A DNA stretch of 64,000 nucleotides from JAGWBD01 sp965220615 (GTDB lineage: Bacteria > Chloroflexota > Anaerolineae > Aggregatilineales > Phototrophicaceae), in assembly GCA_965220615.1 (NCBI GenBank), contig CBDCQL010000002.1, forward strand, positions 310,001-374,000. The letters run 5' to 3'. The position numbers were made by a program, and so were the translations under genes. Under the pieces are notes generated by a model, which did not search any database, had not been told where the DNA came from, and worked only from the letters and a program-made list of their open reading frames with translations. Shown here in pieces: positions 8,484 through 17,084 of this stretch (positions are counted from its first letter, which is position 1; each line of letters starts with the position of its first letter).

Positions 8484-9703
8484 TAGTCGGATTCCGTGAC
8501 TTGGCTGGCGATTTGTCCTTCCGCGATCCGTAACACCGAGGCGTGCTGCAGGAAACCCGTGGTGAAGATATCCAGTTCGGTGGTGGTCAGCAGCGTCTGG
8601 GCCACGCCGTCGAGCCGTTCCAGCAGCCAGTTGCGCCGGCTTGAATCCAGCTCGGCCACGACCTCGTCCAGCAACAGCAGGGGTGGCTCGCCGATACGCG
8701 CCTGCATCCAGTCCAGTTCCGCCAGTTTGAGCGCCATCACCGCTGTGCGCGCCTGGCCGCGACTGCCGTAGAGACCGGCGTCGTGGCCATTGATGGCAAT
8801 GCGCAACTCGTCGCGGTGCGGGCCGCTGGGCGTGAAGCCCCGGCGGATCGAAAGCGAACGTTCCTCTTCCAGGCGGGCGGCGTATTGGGGCGCGATCTCT
8901 TCTGCGTTCAGCTCGCGGTGCAGGTCAAGACCTTGCGAATTGAAGGAGAGTTGACCGTCGCCGCTGGCGGTGGGCGCAAAGCTGGGCTGGTAACGCAGCG
9001 AAAGGGTCTCGCGACCGCCAGTGAGATCATGGTGCGCGCGGCAGGCGCTGGCTTCCAGTTCGCGCAGAAAGCGCTGGCGGGCAGCGATGATGACGGCCGC
9101 GGACTCAACCAGTTGGGCGTCCCAGAAGTCCAGTTCGTGCGGCGCAGCGCGCCGCTCCTGGATGCGTCGCAGCAGGGCGTTGCGTTGGGGCAGCAGCTTG
9201 CCGAAGCGATTCAACGCTTCCAGGCAGGCGGCATCGACCTGGGAAAGGGTATTGTCGATGAACTGCCGCCGGTCCGCCGGCGACCCTTCAACCAGCGCCA
9301 GGTCGCGCGGCAGGAAAAGCACCACGTTGAGGTGGCCGACGAGGTCCATCACGCGTTTGTCGGCGCCGTTGAGGCGCAGCATCTTCCTGAAGCGCGGCGT
9401 CGCCTGGCCCGCGTCCTCCAGCATAAGGGTGACTTCCAGTCGCTCCAGCGGGCTGTGACGTGAACTGACGTCGGCGGCGAGGCGCGCGAAGGGTATGGGT
9501 TCGTCCTGGCTGCGCCAGTGGATGAGCTGGCGGTCGCTGCTGCTCCAGGGGGAGCGCGAGAGGGCGAGGTAGCAGATGGCCTCCAGCAGGCTGGTCTTGC
9601 CCTGGGCGTTGGCGCCGTGGATCAGCGTCGTGCCCGGCGGCGGGCTCCATTCGAGACGGGCGTAGTTGCGGAAATTGGTCAGCGAAAGGTGCTCAATGCG
9701 CAT
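8483..9703 (-). CDS. recF: DNA replication and repair protein RecF
   Basis: A 406-aa SMC-like ABC ATPase that loads RecA at single-strand gaps together with RecO and RecR. The N-terminus MRIEHLSLTNFRNY is typical. The Walker A GANAQGKTS is at residues 30-38, the signature motif region is FTPSGPHRDEL, and Walker B is LLLLDEVVAELD. Length is slightly above the usual 360-380. It is not next to dnaA, dnaN or gyrB, the common arrangement. It is divergent from dinB, and the 134-base gap between them carries the LexA box. Confidence 0.96.
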   Translation of the reverse strand: MRIEHLSLTNFRNYARLEWSPPPGTTLIHGANAQGKTSLLEAICYLALSRSPWSSSDRQLIHWRSQDEPIPFARLAADVSSRHSPLERLEVTLMLEDAGQATPRFRKMLRLNGADKRVMDLVGHLNVVLFLPRDLALVEGSPADRRQFIDNTLSQVDAACLEALNRFGKLLPQRNALLRRIQERRAAPHELDFWDAQLVESAAVIIAARQRFLRELEASACRAHHDLTGGRETLSLRYQPSFAPTASGDGQLSFNSQGLDLHRELNAEEIAPQYAARLEEERSLSIRRGFTPSGPHRDELRIAINGHDAGLYGSRGQARTAVMALKLAELDWMQARIGEPPLLLLDEVVAELDSSRRNWLLERLDGVAQTLLTTTELDIFTTGFLQHASVLRIAEGQIASQVTESD

Positions 9704-9776
9704 GGGGGCAGGCTACACCAGTTTTCCGGGACGCCGCGCGCGATTGTAGCGTCGCCCGCCAGGCGCTGCACAGGAC

Positions 9777-9805
9777 TTGACACAAAAGAACATATGTTCT
9801 ATTAT
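9777..9805 (+). promoter_or_regulatory. dinB promoter with LexA (SOS) box
   Basis: TTGACA at 9777-9782 and TATTAT at 9800-9805 are separated by exactly 17 bases. The spacer contains the perfect palindrome AGAACATATGTTCT (9787-9800), matching the GAAC-N4-GTTC LexA operator of Gram-positive-type SOS systems. LexA bound here would block RNA polymerase, so dinB should be DNA-damage induced. The box is 84 bases from the divergent recF start, but no clear recF promoter overlaps it. Confidence 0.92.
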
Positions 9806-9837
9806 GGTCGAAATGGCCGTCAACGAGGGTTCGCGCC

Positions 9838-11091
9838 ATGGCCCGCATGACCCGCAATATCCTGCATCTTGATCTGGACGCCTTCTTCTGCGCTGTCGAG
9901 GAATTGAACGACCCCTCGCTGGCGGGCAGGGCCTTCGCCGTCGGCGGGGAGCCAGGGAAGCGCGGCGTGGTCGCTTCCTGTTCCTGGCCGGCGCGCAGGT
10001 ACGGCGTGCGCTCTGGCATGCCCATGGGCGAGGCAGTGCGTCTTTGTCCGCAGTTGCTGGTCGTCTCGCACAGTTTCGGCAACTATGCCGGGACCTCGTC
10101 GCGGGTCATGTCCCTGGCGCAGGAGTTGACGCCGATGGTCGAGCCCGTCTCGATCGACGAGGCCTTCCTTGATATCACCGGCTTGCCTAGCGACCCCGCC
10201 CTGATCGCGCGCGCGTTGCAGGAGCGCATCGGACGCCAGTTGCACCTGCCTTGTTCCATTGGCGGCGGCAGCAACAAGCTAATCGCCAAAATGGCCACCA
10301 ATGCCGCCAAGAGCGCCGGCAGCGGGGACGCGCCACCGCGCGCCATCAAGATCGTCGCGCCCGGCGCGGAAGCCGACTTCCTCGCACCGCTGGCGGTGGA
10401 GGCGCTGTGGGGTTGCGGCCCGAAGACGACAGAGCGGCTGCGCGAAATGGGCGTGTCCACCATCGGCGACCTGGCTCGCCGGCCAACGCGCGACCTAATG
10501 CGGCGTTTCGGCAAGCATGGCTACGATTTGAGTCAGCGCGCCCGCGGCATCGACGAGCGAATCGTCGAATCGAGCTTTGTCACCAAATCGGTGGGGCACA
10601 GCAGCACCTTCCTGCGCGACCAGCGCGAGGCCCTGCCGATTCGCCGCAAGCTGCGCGAACTGGCGGAGCGCGTGGGTTTGCGTCTGCGCCGTCAGCACCT
10701 GCGCGGCAGGACAGTGACGCTCACCCTGCGCTGGTCGGATTTCACGACCGTCATGCACCAGACGACGTTGCCGATGGCCGTCAATGACGACCTGCTAATC
10801 TGGCAGGCGGCGGAAGCGCTGCTGGAGAGTTACTGGCCGCGCGGCCGTCCCCTACGCCTGATTGGCGTCCGCGTCAGCGGCCTGGAGCCCGACAGGCAGG
10901 GGCGGCAACTGGAACTGTGGGAAGCGCCGCGCGAACTGGCCCTGCAAGCGGCGCTGGACAACATTCGCAACCGCTTCGGCGACGGTTCCCTGCGGCGTTG
11001 CAGCGCCATGGGCAGGTCCGGCAGCTACGAGTCGCCCACGCCGGTCTTCCGCATGAACCACGGCCGCAGCGGTTCAGCCGCGCGGCCGTAG
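9838..11091 (+). CDS. dinB: DNA polymerase IV (Y family)
   Basis: A 417-aa translesion polymerase. Visible features: NILHLDLDAFFCAVEEL (catalytic Asp), the finger region ASCSWPARRYGVRSGMPM, the active-site SIDEAFLDIT, the helix-hairpin-helix region LWGCGPKTTERLREMGVST, and the little-finger domain after about residue 240 (KSVGHSSTFLRDQ). No obvious beta-clamp motif (QLxLF) was found; the closest is GRQLELWE near residue 355, which may serve. The LexA box upstream predicts SOS control. Start at the first ATG, preceded by GAGGG. It ends 18 bases into the convergent rdgB gene. Confidence 0.95.
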   Translation: MARMTRNILHLDLDAFFCAVEELNDPSLAGRAFAVGGEPGKRGVVASCSWPARRYGVRSGMPMGEAVRLCPQLLVVSHSFGNYAGTSSRVMSLAQELTPMVEPVSIDEAFLDITGLPSDPALIARALQERIGRQLHLPCSIGGGSNKLIAKMATNAAKSAGSGDAPPRAIKIVAPGAEADFLAPLAVEALWGCGPKTTERLREMGVSTIGDLARRPTRDLMRRFGKHGYDLSQRARGIDERIVESSFVTKSVGHSSTFLRDQREALPIRRKLRELAERVGLRLRRQHLRGRTVTLTLRWSDFTTVMHQTTLPMAVNDDLLIWQAAEALLESYWPRGRPLRLIGVRVSGLEPDRQGRQLELWEAPRELALQAALDNIRNRFGDGSLRRCSAMGRSGSYESPTPVFRMNHGRSGSAARP

Positions 11092-11691
11092 CTTGGGAAA
11101 CATTTGGCAAATGGCGGGGATGATGCGCGCGGCAGCCAGACTGCGGTGGCTGGCGCGCTGTTTGACCTCGGTCGGCAACTGCGCCCAGGAGTGCTCCTCG
11201 TCATGCGGGATGAAAATCGAGTCGTAGCCGAAACCGGCCGGGCCGGGCATCTCGCTCAAGGCGATACGACCTTCGTACTCGCCGCGGGCCAATTCCAGAC
11301 GTACGCCCCGGGCGACTGCGATCACGCAGACGAAGCGGGCGCTGCGTCCTTCCGGCGCCGTGTCGTCCAGCGCGTCCAGCAACTTTTGACGCCGCTGCGC
11401 CATGCTCAGGCCGGGGCCGCCCCAGCGCGCCGGATAAATGCCGGGCGCGCCATCCAGCGCGTCGACGAAGAGGCCGGTGTCGTCGGCGAGGGCCGGCAGG
11501 CCGCCGTGGGCGGCCCAGATCCGCGCCTTGTGCGTCGCGTTGGCCTCCAGGCTGTCGTCGTCTTCGGCCACGTCGAGGTTCTGCAGGCCCAGGTCCGCGG
11601 GACTGACCAGTTGCAGCGGCAGCGCAGACAGCAGCTCGCGATACTCCTGCAGTTTGCCGGCGTTGCCGGTCGCGATGAGCAGGGAAGTCAG
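11074..11691 (-). CDS. rdgB: XTP/dITP pyrophosphatase (RdgB/HAM1)
   Basis: This enzyme cleaves non-canonical purine triphosphates (XTP, dITP) to monophosphates, keeping them out of DNA. In-frame codons upstream of the internal GTG at 11571 encode the essential LIATGNAGKLQEYRELL substrate motif, so the real start is upstream. The best candidate is a CTG at 11691 that overlaps the stop of the upstream gene as CTGA, giving 205 aa, the normal length. No ATG, GTG or TTG is available in frame there. Other motifs are ADDTGLFVDALDGAPGIYPARW and PAGFGYDSIFIP. The CTG start is an inference. Confidence 0.9.
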   Translation of the reverse strand: MTSLLIATGNAGKLQEYRELLSALPLQLVSPADLGLQNLDVAEDDDSLEANATHKARIWAAHGGLPALADDTGLFVDALDGAPGIYPARWGGPGLSMAQRRQKLLDALDDTAPEGRSARFVCVIAVARGVRLELARGEYEGRIALSEMPGPAGFGYDSIFIPHDEEHSWAQLPTEVKQRASHRSLAAARIIPAICQMFPKLRPRG

Positions 11692-13166
11692 GGGCTGATC
11701 CTCCGTGACAGGTTGAGCGTGAAGCCGCCGGTCGTGTCGGTTGCGCCCTCGTCGCCGCTGTAACGGGTGGCCTCCACGAGGTAGATGCCGTCGGCCGGCA
11801 GTGTGTAGTCGCCGATGCGGGCGTTGCGGCCCGGCCCCGTGTCGTCGTCGCTGATCAGCAATTGCTGTTCCGCATCCAGCAGGTTGAGTACGGCGTCGAG
11901 GTTGCCGCTGCTGCGGTCCATGGTGATGGTGACGACGTCTTCGGCGCCGCCCTGAAAGGCATACAGCCGCACAGGCGTTTCGTTGTCGAGGCGGGCCTCG
12001 ACGGCCTGGCCCCAGGTGACCAGTTGGGTGCCGGGTGGCAGGTCTTGCAGCACGAGTTCGGGCAGCATCAGTTCCAGGCGATAGGACCCGCTGGTCTGAC
12101 CCTCCGCCAGTTCAAAGCGGGTGGCGGTGATGGTGTACAGGCCGTCGGCGGGCAGACGGAAGCCTTCAATCAGGGCATTCTTGCCGCCGCCGCCGTCATC
12201 ATCGTTGGCCAGTTCTCGCCCCTGGCTGTCGCTCAACAGCAGCAGGGGATCGAGCCCGCCCGTGGCCCGCTCCATGCGAATGCGCACGGTCTCGCCGGCC
12301 TGACCAGCGAACTGGTAAAAACGCTGGTGCTGCTCGTCGTCCAGGTTGCCGCGACCGCTGATGCCGGGGCGGATGGGGATGGCCGTGGCCGCCGTCGTGC
12401 CCAGTCCGCTGAACAGGGCCTCGTTGAGCGACAGCACGAAGTTGCCGCTGCTGGTGCCGGCCTCCTGGCCGTAACGCGAGGCCAGAATTCGGTATTCGCC
12501 GTCGGCCTCGATCAGGAAATCACTGATGCGACTGTCGCGCGGGGCCGGGCCGTCGAGGGCGTCGTCGTTGCTGGCCAGCTCACGTCCGGCGCTGTCCTGC
12601 AGTTGCAACCAGGGGTCGAGGTCGCCCGAGGCCCGACGCAGGTGCAGCTGCACGACGTCGCCGCGCCGCGCATGGAAGCGGTAGACGACGACCGGCGTCT
12701 CCTGCGAAATGCGGTTGATGACCTGGTCGCCATAGCGCAGCACGCTGCCGGCGTTGGAGCTGACGCCGATCTGTTCCAGGCCCAGGCGGAAGGTGCCGGA
12801 GGTGCTGCCGAGGGCCTGACCCAGGCGCATGACGACCACCGTGTAACGTCCGCTGGCGGGCAGGCTCAGCGGCGCGATGAAGGGCACCAGGCCGTCGTCG
12901 CTGTCGTCCGCGGCGGCCAATACCTGCCCGTCACCGTCCAGCAGCAGGAGCACGGGGTCAAGATTACCGGCGGTCACTTCCAGTTGCAATTCGATGACCT
13001 GCCCCTGCAGACCGTCGAAGGTCCAGGAGATACGGGGCCAGCGATCGTTGATCTCACCGTCAAGCGATGCGCCGGGGGTCAACGTGGCGTCGCCTTGCGC
13101 CTGCGTGGCAGCAACAATGACCAGCAGCGGAATAACCAGCAGCAGGCAACGGGCGGCGCGGCGCAC
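11688..13166 (-). CDS. Secreted protein with four PPC-type repeats
   Basis: A 492-aa protein with an N-terminal signal peptide (RCLLLVIPLLVIVAATQAQG) and four tandem domains of about 115 residues. Each contains the bacterial pre-peptidase C-terminal pattern: GxxxxGxL, a YxFxxxxGxxVxLxL strand, SGxLDPxLxLLDxxGxxLAxxDD, and a closing LPxDGxYxVxxxRxG. Repeats lie at about 28-140, 141-255, 256-370 and 371-490. No peptidase domain is attached, so it is probably an extracellular binding or scaffolding protein. It starts at GTG 13166 with GAGGACC upstream, six bases after the preceding gene's stop. Confidence 0.85.
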   Translation of the reverse strand: MRRAARCLLLVIPLLVIVAATQAQGDATLTPGASLDGEINDRWPRISWTFDGLQGQVIELQLEVTAGNLDPVLLLLDGDGQVLAAADDSDDGLVPFIAPLSLPASGRYTVVVMRLGQALGSTSGTFRLGLEQIGVSSNAGSVLRYGDQVINRISQETPVVVYRFHARRGDVVQLHLRRASGDLDPWLQLQDSAGRELASNDDALDGPAPRDSRISDFLIEADGEYRILASRYGQEAGTSSGNFVLSLNEALFSGLGTTAATAIPIRPGISGRGNLDDEQHQRFYQFAGQAGETVRIRMERATGGLDPLLLLSDSQGRELANDDDGGGGKNALIEGFRLPADGLYTITATRFELAEGQTSGSYRLELMLPELVLQDLPPGTQLVTWGQAVEARLDNETPVRLYAFQGGAEDVVTITMDRSSGNLDAVLNLLDAEQQLLISDDDTGPGRNARIGDYTLPADGIYLVEATRYSGDEGATDTTGGFTLNLSRRISP

Positions 13167-13171
13167 GGTCC

Positions 13172-14287
13172 TCAGCTGTCGCGCCGGTCCAGCCAGACGG
13201 GCAGTTCAAGAGCACCGGCCACGTGGAGCGCGACAGCCTGCGCATTGCTGTTGCAGTGCCAGGAGTGCAACTCGGAAACGCCGGCTTCCAGAGCCATGGA
13301 TTCGCGCGCCAGCAGGCGCAACTGACGACTCTGCAACAGGTACTCAAATTGACCATTGCTGAGAAGGAGGTTTAACTCGGCGTAAGCGGGAGCCCCGGCG
13401 CCCCGGCGCTTTTGGCGCACTTCCGTCACGTAGAGCGACTGAATCTGCGCCACGCGTTTGCTCCAGAGCACCCGCATGCCGTGGCGGGCGCGAATCTGCA
13501 TTTGATAACTGTCGAAGATATAGAGATCGGGCGAATTGCGGAAGCGCAGCTGGTTGCGCACGACCAGCGCCAGCAGCACCAGCGCGGAAAGCAGCGCAAG
13601 GGGCGGTATCCAGGGTTGGCCGGGAGGGGCGATTCCGCTCAGGTGGCTGGCAACCAGCAGGAAGACAAAGGCGACTGCCCAGAAGGCGTACCACAGGCTG
13701 CGACGGAATGACGCGCGCGCGACGCGCGGGCTGCGCACCAGTTGCAACATACCGGTCGTACCGGTATCCAGCGACCAGTCCCCGCTGAAATCCAGTGGCA
13801 AGCGAGGCAGGGGAATCTCCGCCGGCGCCGGCGTTTCCTCCTCAAAGAGCGGTTCCCTTTCCGGAGCGATCGTGGCTGGCGCCTGCGGTTCGAGGAGGCG
13901 GAAGGGCCGACCGGCCACGCTGGCGAGGGCCAGCCCGCTGTTCTCCGCGAGTTCCCGAAAGGCGCCCTGGTCCGGGTCAGGCCAATGGGCCAGTTCGCAC
14001 CAGCGACTGTCGCGCAGGCTGGCCAGTTGCGGCGCCAGCAGCAAACCCAGGTGCCAGGCTTCATCAGACGGAGACCAGCCCAGCAGGATATGCTCGACCT
14101 GCGCGTTCGCCAGCGTCCCGCTGGCAGGAAGACGGCGGGAATCGGCAAATGCCTCGGAGTAACGCAGGCGGCCATCCGGCACTGCATCGAGCAACTCATG
14201 GGCGCCGTGCAGATCGTCGACGTACAGACGCCAGCTGTCCGGCGTCATTTCAATGATCAGGTTTTCAGCCGCTGCAACGGTTTCCAT
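13172..14287 (-). CDS. Membrane protein of unknown function
   Basis: A 371-aa protein with no recognised family. Residues 1 to about 190 are soluble and acidic (starts METVAAAENLIIEMTPDSW). Two adjacent hydrophobic helices follow (WYAFWAVAFVFLLVASHL and PWIPPLALLSALVLLALVV). A C-terminal segment contains YIFDSYQMQIRARHGMRVLW and LNLLLSNGQFEYLLQSRQ, resembling the beta-rich half of a bacterial PH-like domain, although this is only an impression. ATG 14287 was chosen for the AGGG just upstream. It lies between an FtsX permease (46 bases upstream) and the PPC protein, so it may belong to that exporter operon. Confidence 0.7.
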   Translation of the reverse strand: METVAAAENLIIEMTPDSWRLYVDDLHGAHELLDAVPDGRLRYSEAFADSRRLPASGTLANAQVEHILLGWSPSDEAWHLGLLLAPQLASLRDSRWCELAHWPDPDQGAFRELAENSGLALASVAGRPFRLLEPQAPATIAPEREPLFEEETPAPAEIPLPRLPLDFSGDWSLDTGTTGMLQLVRSPRVARASFRRSLWYAFWAVAFVFLLVASHLSGIAPPGQPWIPPLALLSALVLLALVVRNQLRFRNSPDLYIFDSYQMQIRARHGMRVLWSKRVAQIQSLYVTEVRQKRRGAGAPAYAELNLLLSNGQFEYLLQSRQLRLLARESMALEAGVSELHSWHCNSNAQAVALHVAGALELPVWLDRRDS

Positions 14288-14332
14288 GCACCCTCGCTGG
14301 CATTCCCCGGGAATTGTAGCACGGCGCACATG

Positions 14333-17032
14333 TCATTCGTAGCGCAAAACGATCAGCGCCCGTTCGCGAATGGCCACGCGCGCGCTGAGCAGTGTCGCCA
14401 GGGCGCCGATGCCTGCGGCGGCGATGACGAGGGCGATCGCGACCGGCGTGGCATCGTCCGGGATGAGAATGGTGGCCTCGATGCCCAGGCGGCTCATGAT
14501 GGCCACGCCCAGGGCGCTGAGGCCCAGGCCCAGCAGACCGCCCAGCAGGCTGATGATCAGATTCTCCAGCAGCATGACGCCCAGCACGCGGTGTCCCTTG
14601 AGTCCGACGGCCTTGAGGATGCCGATTTGACGTCTGCGCTCAAGCGTCGCCAGGGCGACCGTGTTGGCCATGATGATGCCGGCTGCCCCCAGCGAAAGCA
14701 GGCCCACCAGGATGGGCAGGGCGCTGAACTGGTCGATGAAGCGGCCGATCAGGCCGTCGATGAAGCTGACGTCGATGGTGAAGACGAGGGGCAGGGCCGA
14801 GAGGCTGAGCAGGGCCGCATCCAGATATTCCTCCTCGACGTCCACCAGGGTGAAGGGGAAACCGGTATCGCCGGCAGGCAGGACACCGGGCGGTACGATG
14901 ATCTGGTCCGGCCCCTGAAAGAGGTTACTGGACGCCTGGACGCCGACGGCCTCAAACTCGTAGGCCTCGTCACCAACCTGCAGGGTGATGCGTTCCCCGA
15001 CGTTGACCAGTTGGTCCTCTTCGGACAGCAGTAGCACGGGCTGGCCAATGTCGTCAACGTCAAGGGGGCGCCCGGCGACGATGCGCGCGTTGCCATTCAA
15101 GTTGACGCCGGTGGTATCGCGCACGGTGATGTCCAGCGTGTAATCCGGCAGGGCATCCAGTTCGGCGCCGAGTTCGGGCATGCGTCCAAGGTCACCTTCA
15201 CGGGCGGCGTCGCGCATTTCCCTGCGCAGTTGCCGCGCCCGCTCGATAACTTCCTCGCTGTTGGTTGCCTCGCCGTTGATGGCGATGACCTCGCCATTGT
15301 AGTTCAGGATGCGCGTCGTGGAACGGACGCCCTCCAGGCCATCCAGACGACTCTCAATCAGGGGGTTGACGATGGCCGCCGGCAGGGGCGTGAAGATCAT
15401 GACGTTGCCGCCCAGCGAATCGCTGAGGGTCGTCTGCAAGATCTGGCGCGTGCCGGCGCCGAAGAAGGCGATGCTGCTCAGCGCGAACATCCCTGCGCTC
15501 AGCGCCAGCAGGGTGGTGGCCGTGCGCGTGCGGCCGGAGCGCAGGTTACGCAGCGCCAGACGCAGGTCGACGTTGCCGAAGGCCGGCATACGCCCTACGA
15601 CCCACACCAGCAGCCAGAGCAGGCCGATGAGGAGGCCGAGCAGCAGCAGGGTCAGCGCCGTCCCGATGATGCCCGCCAGCGGGTTTGCCAGGATTTGCCC
15701 GGCGATGAGGCCCAGGGACAACACGATCATCAGCAGGGCCAGCAGCGAATGCAACAGACCCGTGCGGGGAATGACGGTCTCGTTGGGCCGCAGGATGATG
15801 CCTGGCCGCACGCGCAGGGCGGTCAGGACCGGCAGCACGCCGAAGACAGCGGACACGATCATCCCGATAACCACGCCGAAAAGCAGGGCCTCGGGTTGCA
15901 GGCTCCAGGTGAGCGGCTGCTGGATGAGCGCCTCGCCGTAACGATTGGCCAGAAGGCTGAGGAAGAAGCCGAGGACAGCTCCGAGAAGACTGCCGGCCAG
16001 TCCCATCAGGAGACCCTCCGTCAGGAAGAGCAGGGCGATGCGTCTTCCCTTCATGCCGAAAGTCTTGAGCGAGGCGATTTCCAGTGTGCGGCGGCGCACC
16101 ATCACCAGCATGGTGTTGACGATGCCCACGCCGCCGATCAGCATGGCGCCCAGGCCCATGACCACAATGAACTGGCCGGTCAGATCCGCGATTAAACGGT
16201 TTTCCTCGCGCAATTCGGGGACCGTTGAGTAGCGCAATCCGTCGCCGGTCAGTCTGCGCAGGTCAGCCGTCAGTTCGTCCGCCTCTTCTTGGCTCGTGGG
16301 CGCATGGTCCGGCGGCAGGGCAATGCTGATTCGGTTGGGACTGCCTTCGAGCGCAAGCTTGTCGACGCTTTCGTAATTCAAATAGGCGAAGCCAAAGAAG
16401 GCCGCCAGGGGATTGCGCAGGCTGGCCTCGTAATCGGTGGCGACGATGCCGCGCACGGTGAATTCCTCTTCCGTGCCGCTGACGCGCACCAAATCACCCA
16501 CGGTGATTTCCAGCTGGTCAGCCAGATTCCGGCTTACGACTGCCTCGTCGCCGCCGGTGAGCAGGCTGGACAGGGGCGCACCCGGCGGGTCCAGCGCCAC
16601 CACCTCGTGCGAGAGCGGCCAGACGTTGGAATCCACAAAGATGGTGGTGACGAATTGCGGTCTGCCGCTGGTCGTGCTGTCGGGCGAGGCAATCTGGATG
16701 GCATTGCTGGCTGTCCATGCGCTCCATCGGCCATCCCGTTCCCGTACCCAGCTGTCTATCCCGTTGAGCAGCTCTGCATCCAGTTGTGGTCTGCCGTCCT
16801 GGTCGTTACCATCAAAGCCAAAGGTCACGCCGAAGCCTTCGCCAGGAACGCTAATGGTGATGTCACCGTGGTTGGTGGCCCGCAGGTTGCCGGTTAGGGA
16901 GTCGCCGATGGCGAGGCCGAGACTGCGCAGGGCCACGATGGCAGCCACGCCGGCGGCGATGGAGAAGACGGCAAAGAGCGACCAGCGTCGGTTGCGCCAA
17001 AAGCTGCGCATCGCGTAGCGCAGATAAAACAT
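14333..17032 (-). CDS. ABC transporter permease, FtsX/MacB-like, two FtsX units
   Basis: An 899-aa permease. After the first membrane helix (FAVFSIAAGVAAIVALRSL) comes an extracytoplasmic MacB-like domain to about residue 275, then three helices (FIVVMGLGAMLIGGVGIVN, LGFFLSLL, and following). A second N-terminal helix, a second extracytoplasmic domain, and a final FtsX set (ILVGLLSLGAAGIIMANTVALATLERRRQIGILKAVG) follow. The LERRRQIGILKAVGLKG coupling motif occurs once here and as RRRTLEIASLKTFGMKG in the first half. Strong AGGAGG upstream. It needs an ATPase partner, and none is in the window. The substrate is unknown; lipoprotein or peptide export are family options. Confidence 0.88.
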   Translation of the reverse strand: MFYLRYAMRSFWRNRRWSLFAVFSIAAGVAAIVALRSLGLAIGDSLTGNLRATNHGDITISVPGEGFGVTFGFDGNDQDGRPQLDAELLNGIDSWVRERDGRWSAWTASNAIQIASPDSTTSGRPQFVTTIFVDSNVWPLSHEVVALDPPGAPLSSLLTGGDEAVVSRNLADQLEITVGDLVRVSGTEEEFTVRGIVATDYEASLRNPLAAFFGFAYLNYESVDKLALEGSPNRISIALPPDHAPTSQEEADELTADLRRLTGDGLRYSTVPELREENRLIADLTGQFIVVMGLGAMLIGGVGIVNTMLVMVRRRTLEIASLKTFGMKGRRIALLFLTEGLLMGLAGSLLGAVLGFFLSLLANRYGEALIQQPLTWSLQPEALLFGVVIGMIVSAVFGVLPVLTALRVRPGIILRPNETVIPRTGLLHSLLALLMIVLSLGLIAGQILANPLAGIIGTALTLLLLGLLIGLLWLLVWVVGRMPAFGNVDLRLALRNLRSGRTRTATTLLALSAGMFALSSIAFFGAGTRQILQTTLSDSLGGNVMIFTPLPAAIVNPLIESRLDGLEGVRSTTRILNYNGEVIAINGEATNSEEVIERARQLRREMRDAAREGDLGRMPELGAELDALPDYTLDITVRDTTGVNLNGNARIVAGRPLDVDDIGQPVLLLSEEDQLVNVGERITLQVGDEAYEFEAVGVQASSNLFQGPDQIIVPPGVLPAGDTGFPFTLVDVEEEYLDAALLSLSALPLVFTIDVSFIDGLIGRFIDQFSALPILVGLLSLGAAGIIMANTVALATLERRRQIGILKAVGLKGHRVLGVMLLENLIISLLGGLLGLGLSALGVAIMSRLGIEATILIPDDATPVAIALVIAAAGIGALATLLSARVAIRERALIVLRYE

Positions 17033-17084
17033 AAAGCCTCCTGTTCAACGGGCCCGACACTGTTCGCAGGCGTGTCGGGAGCGA

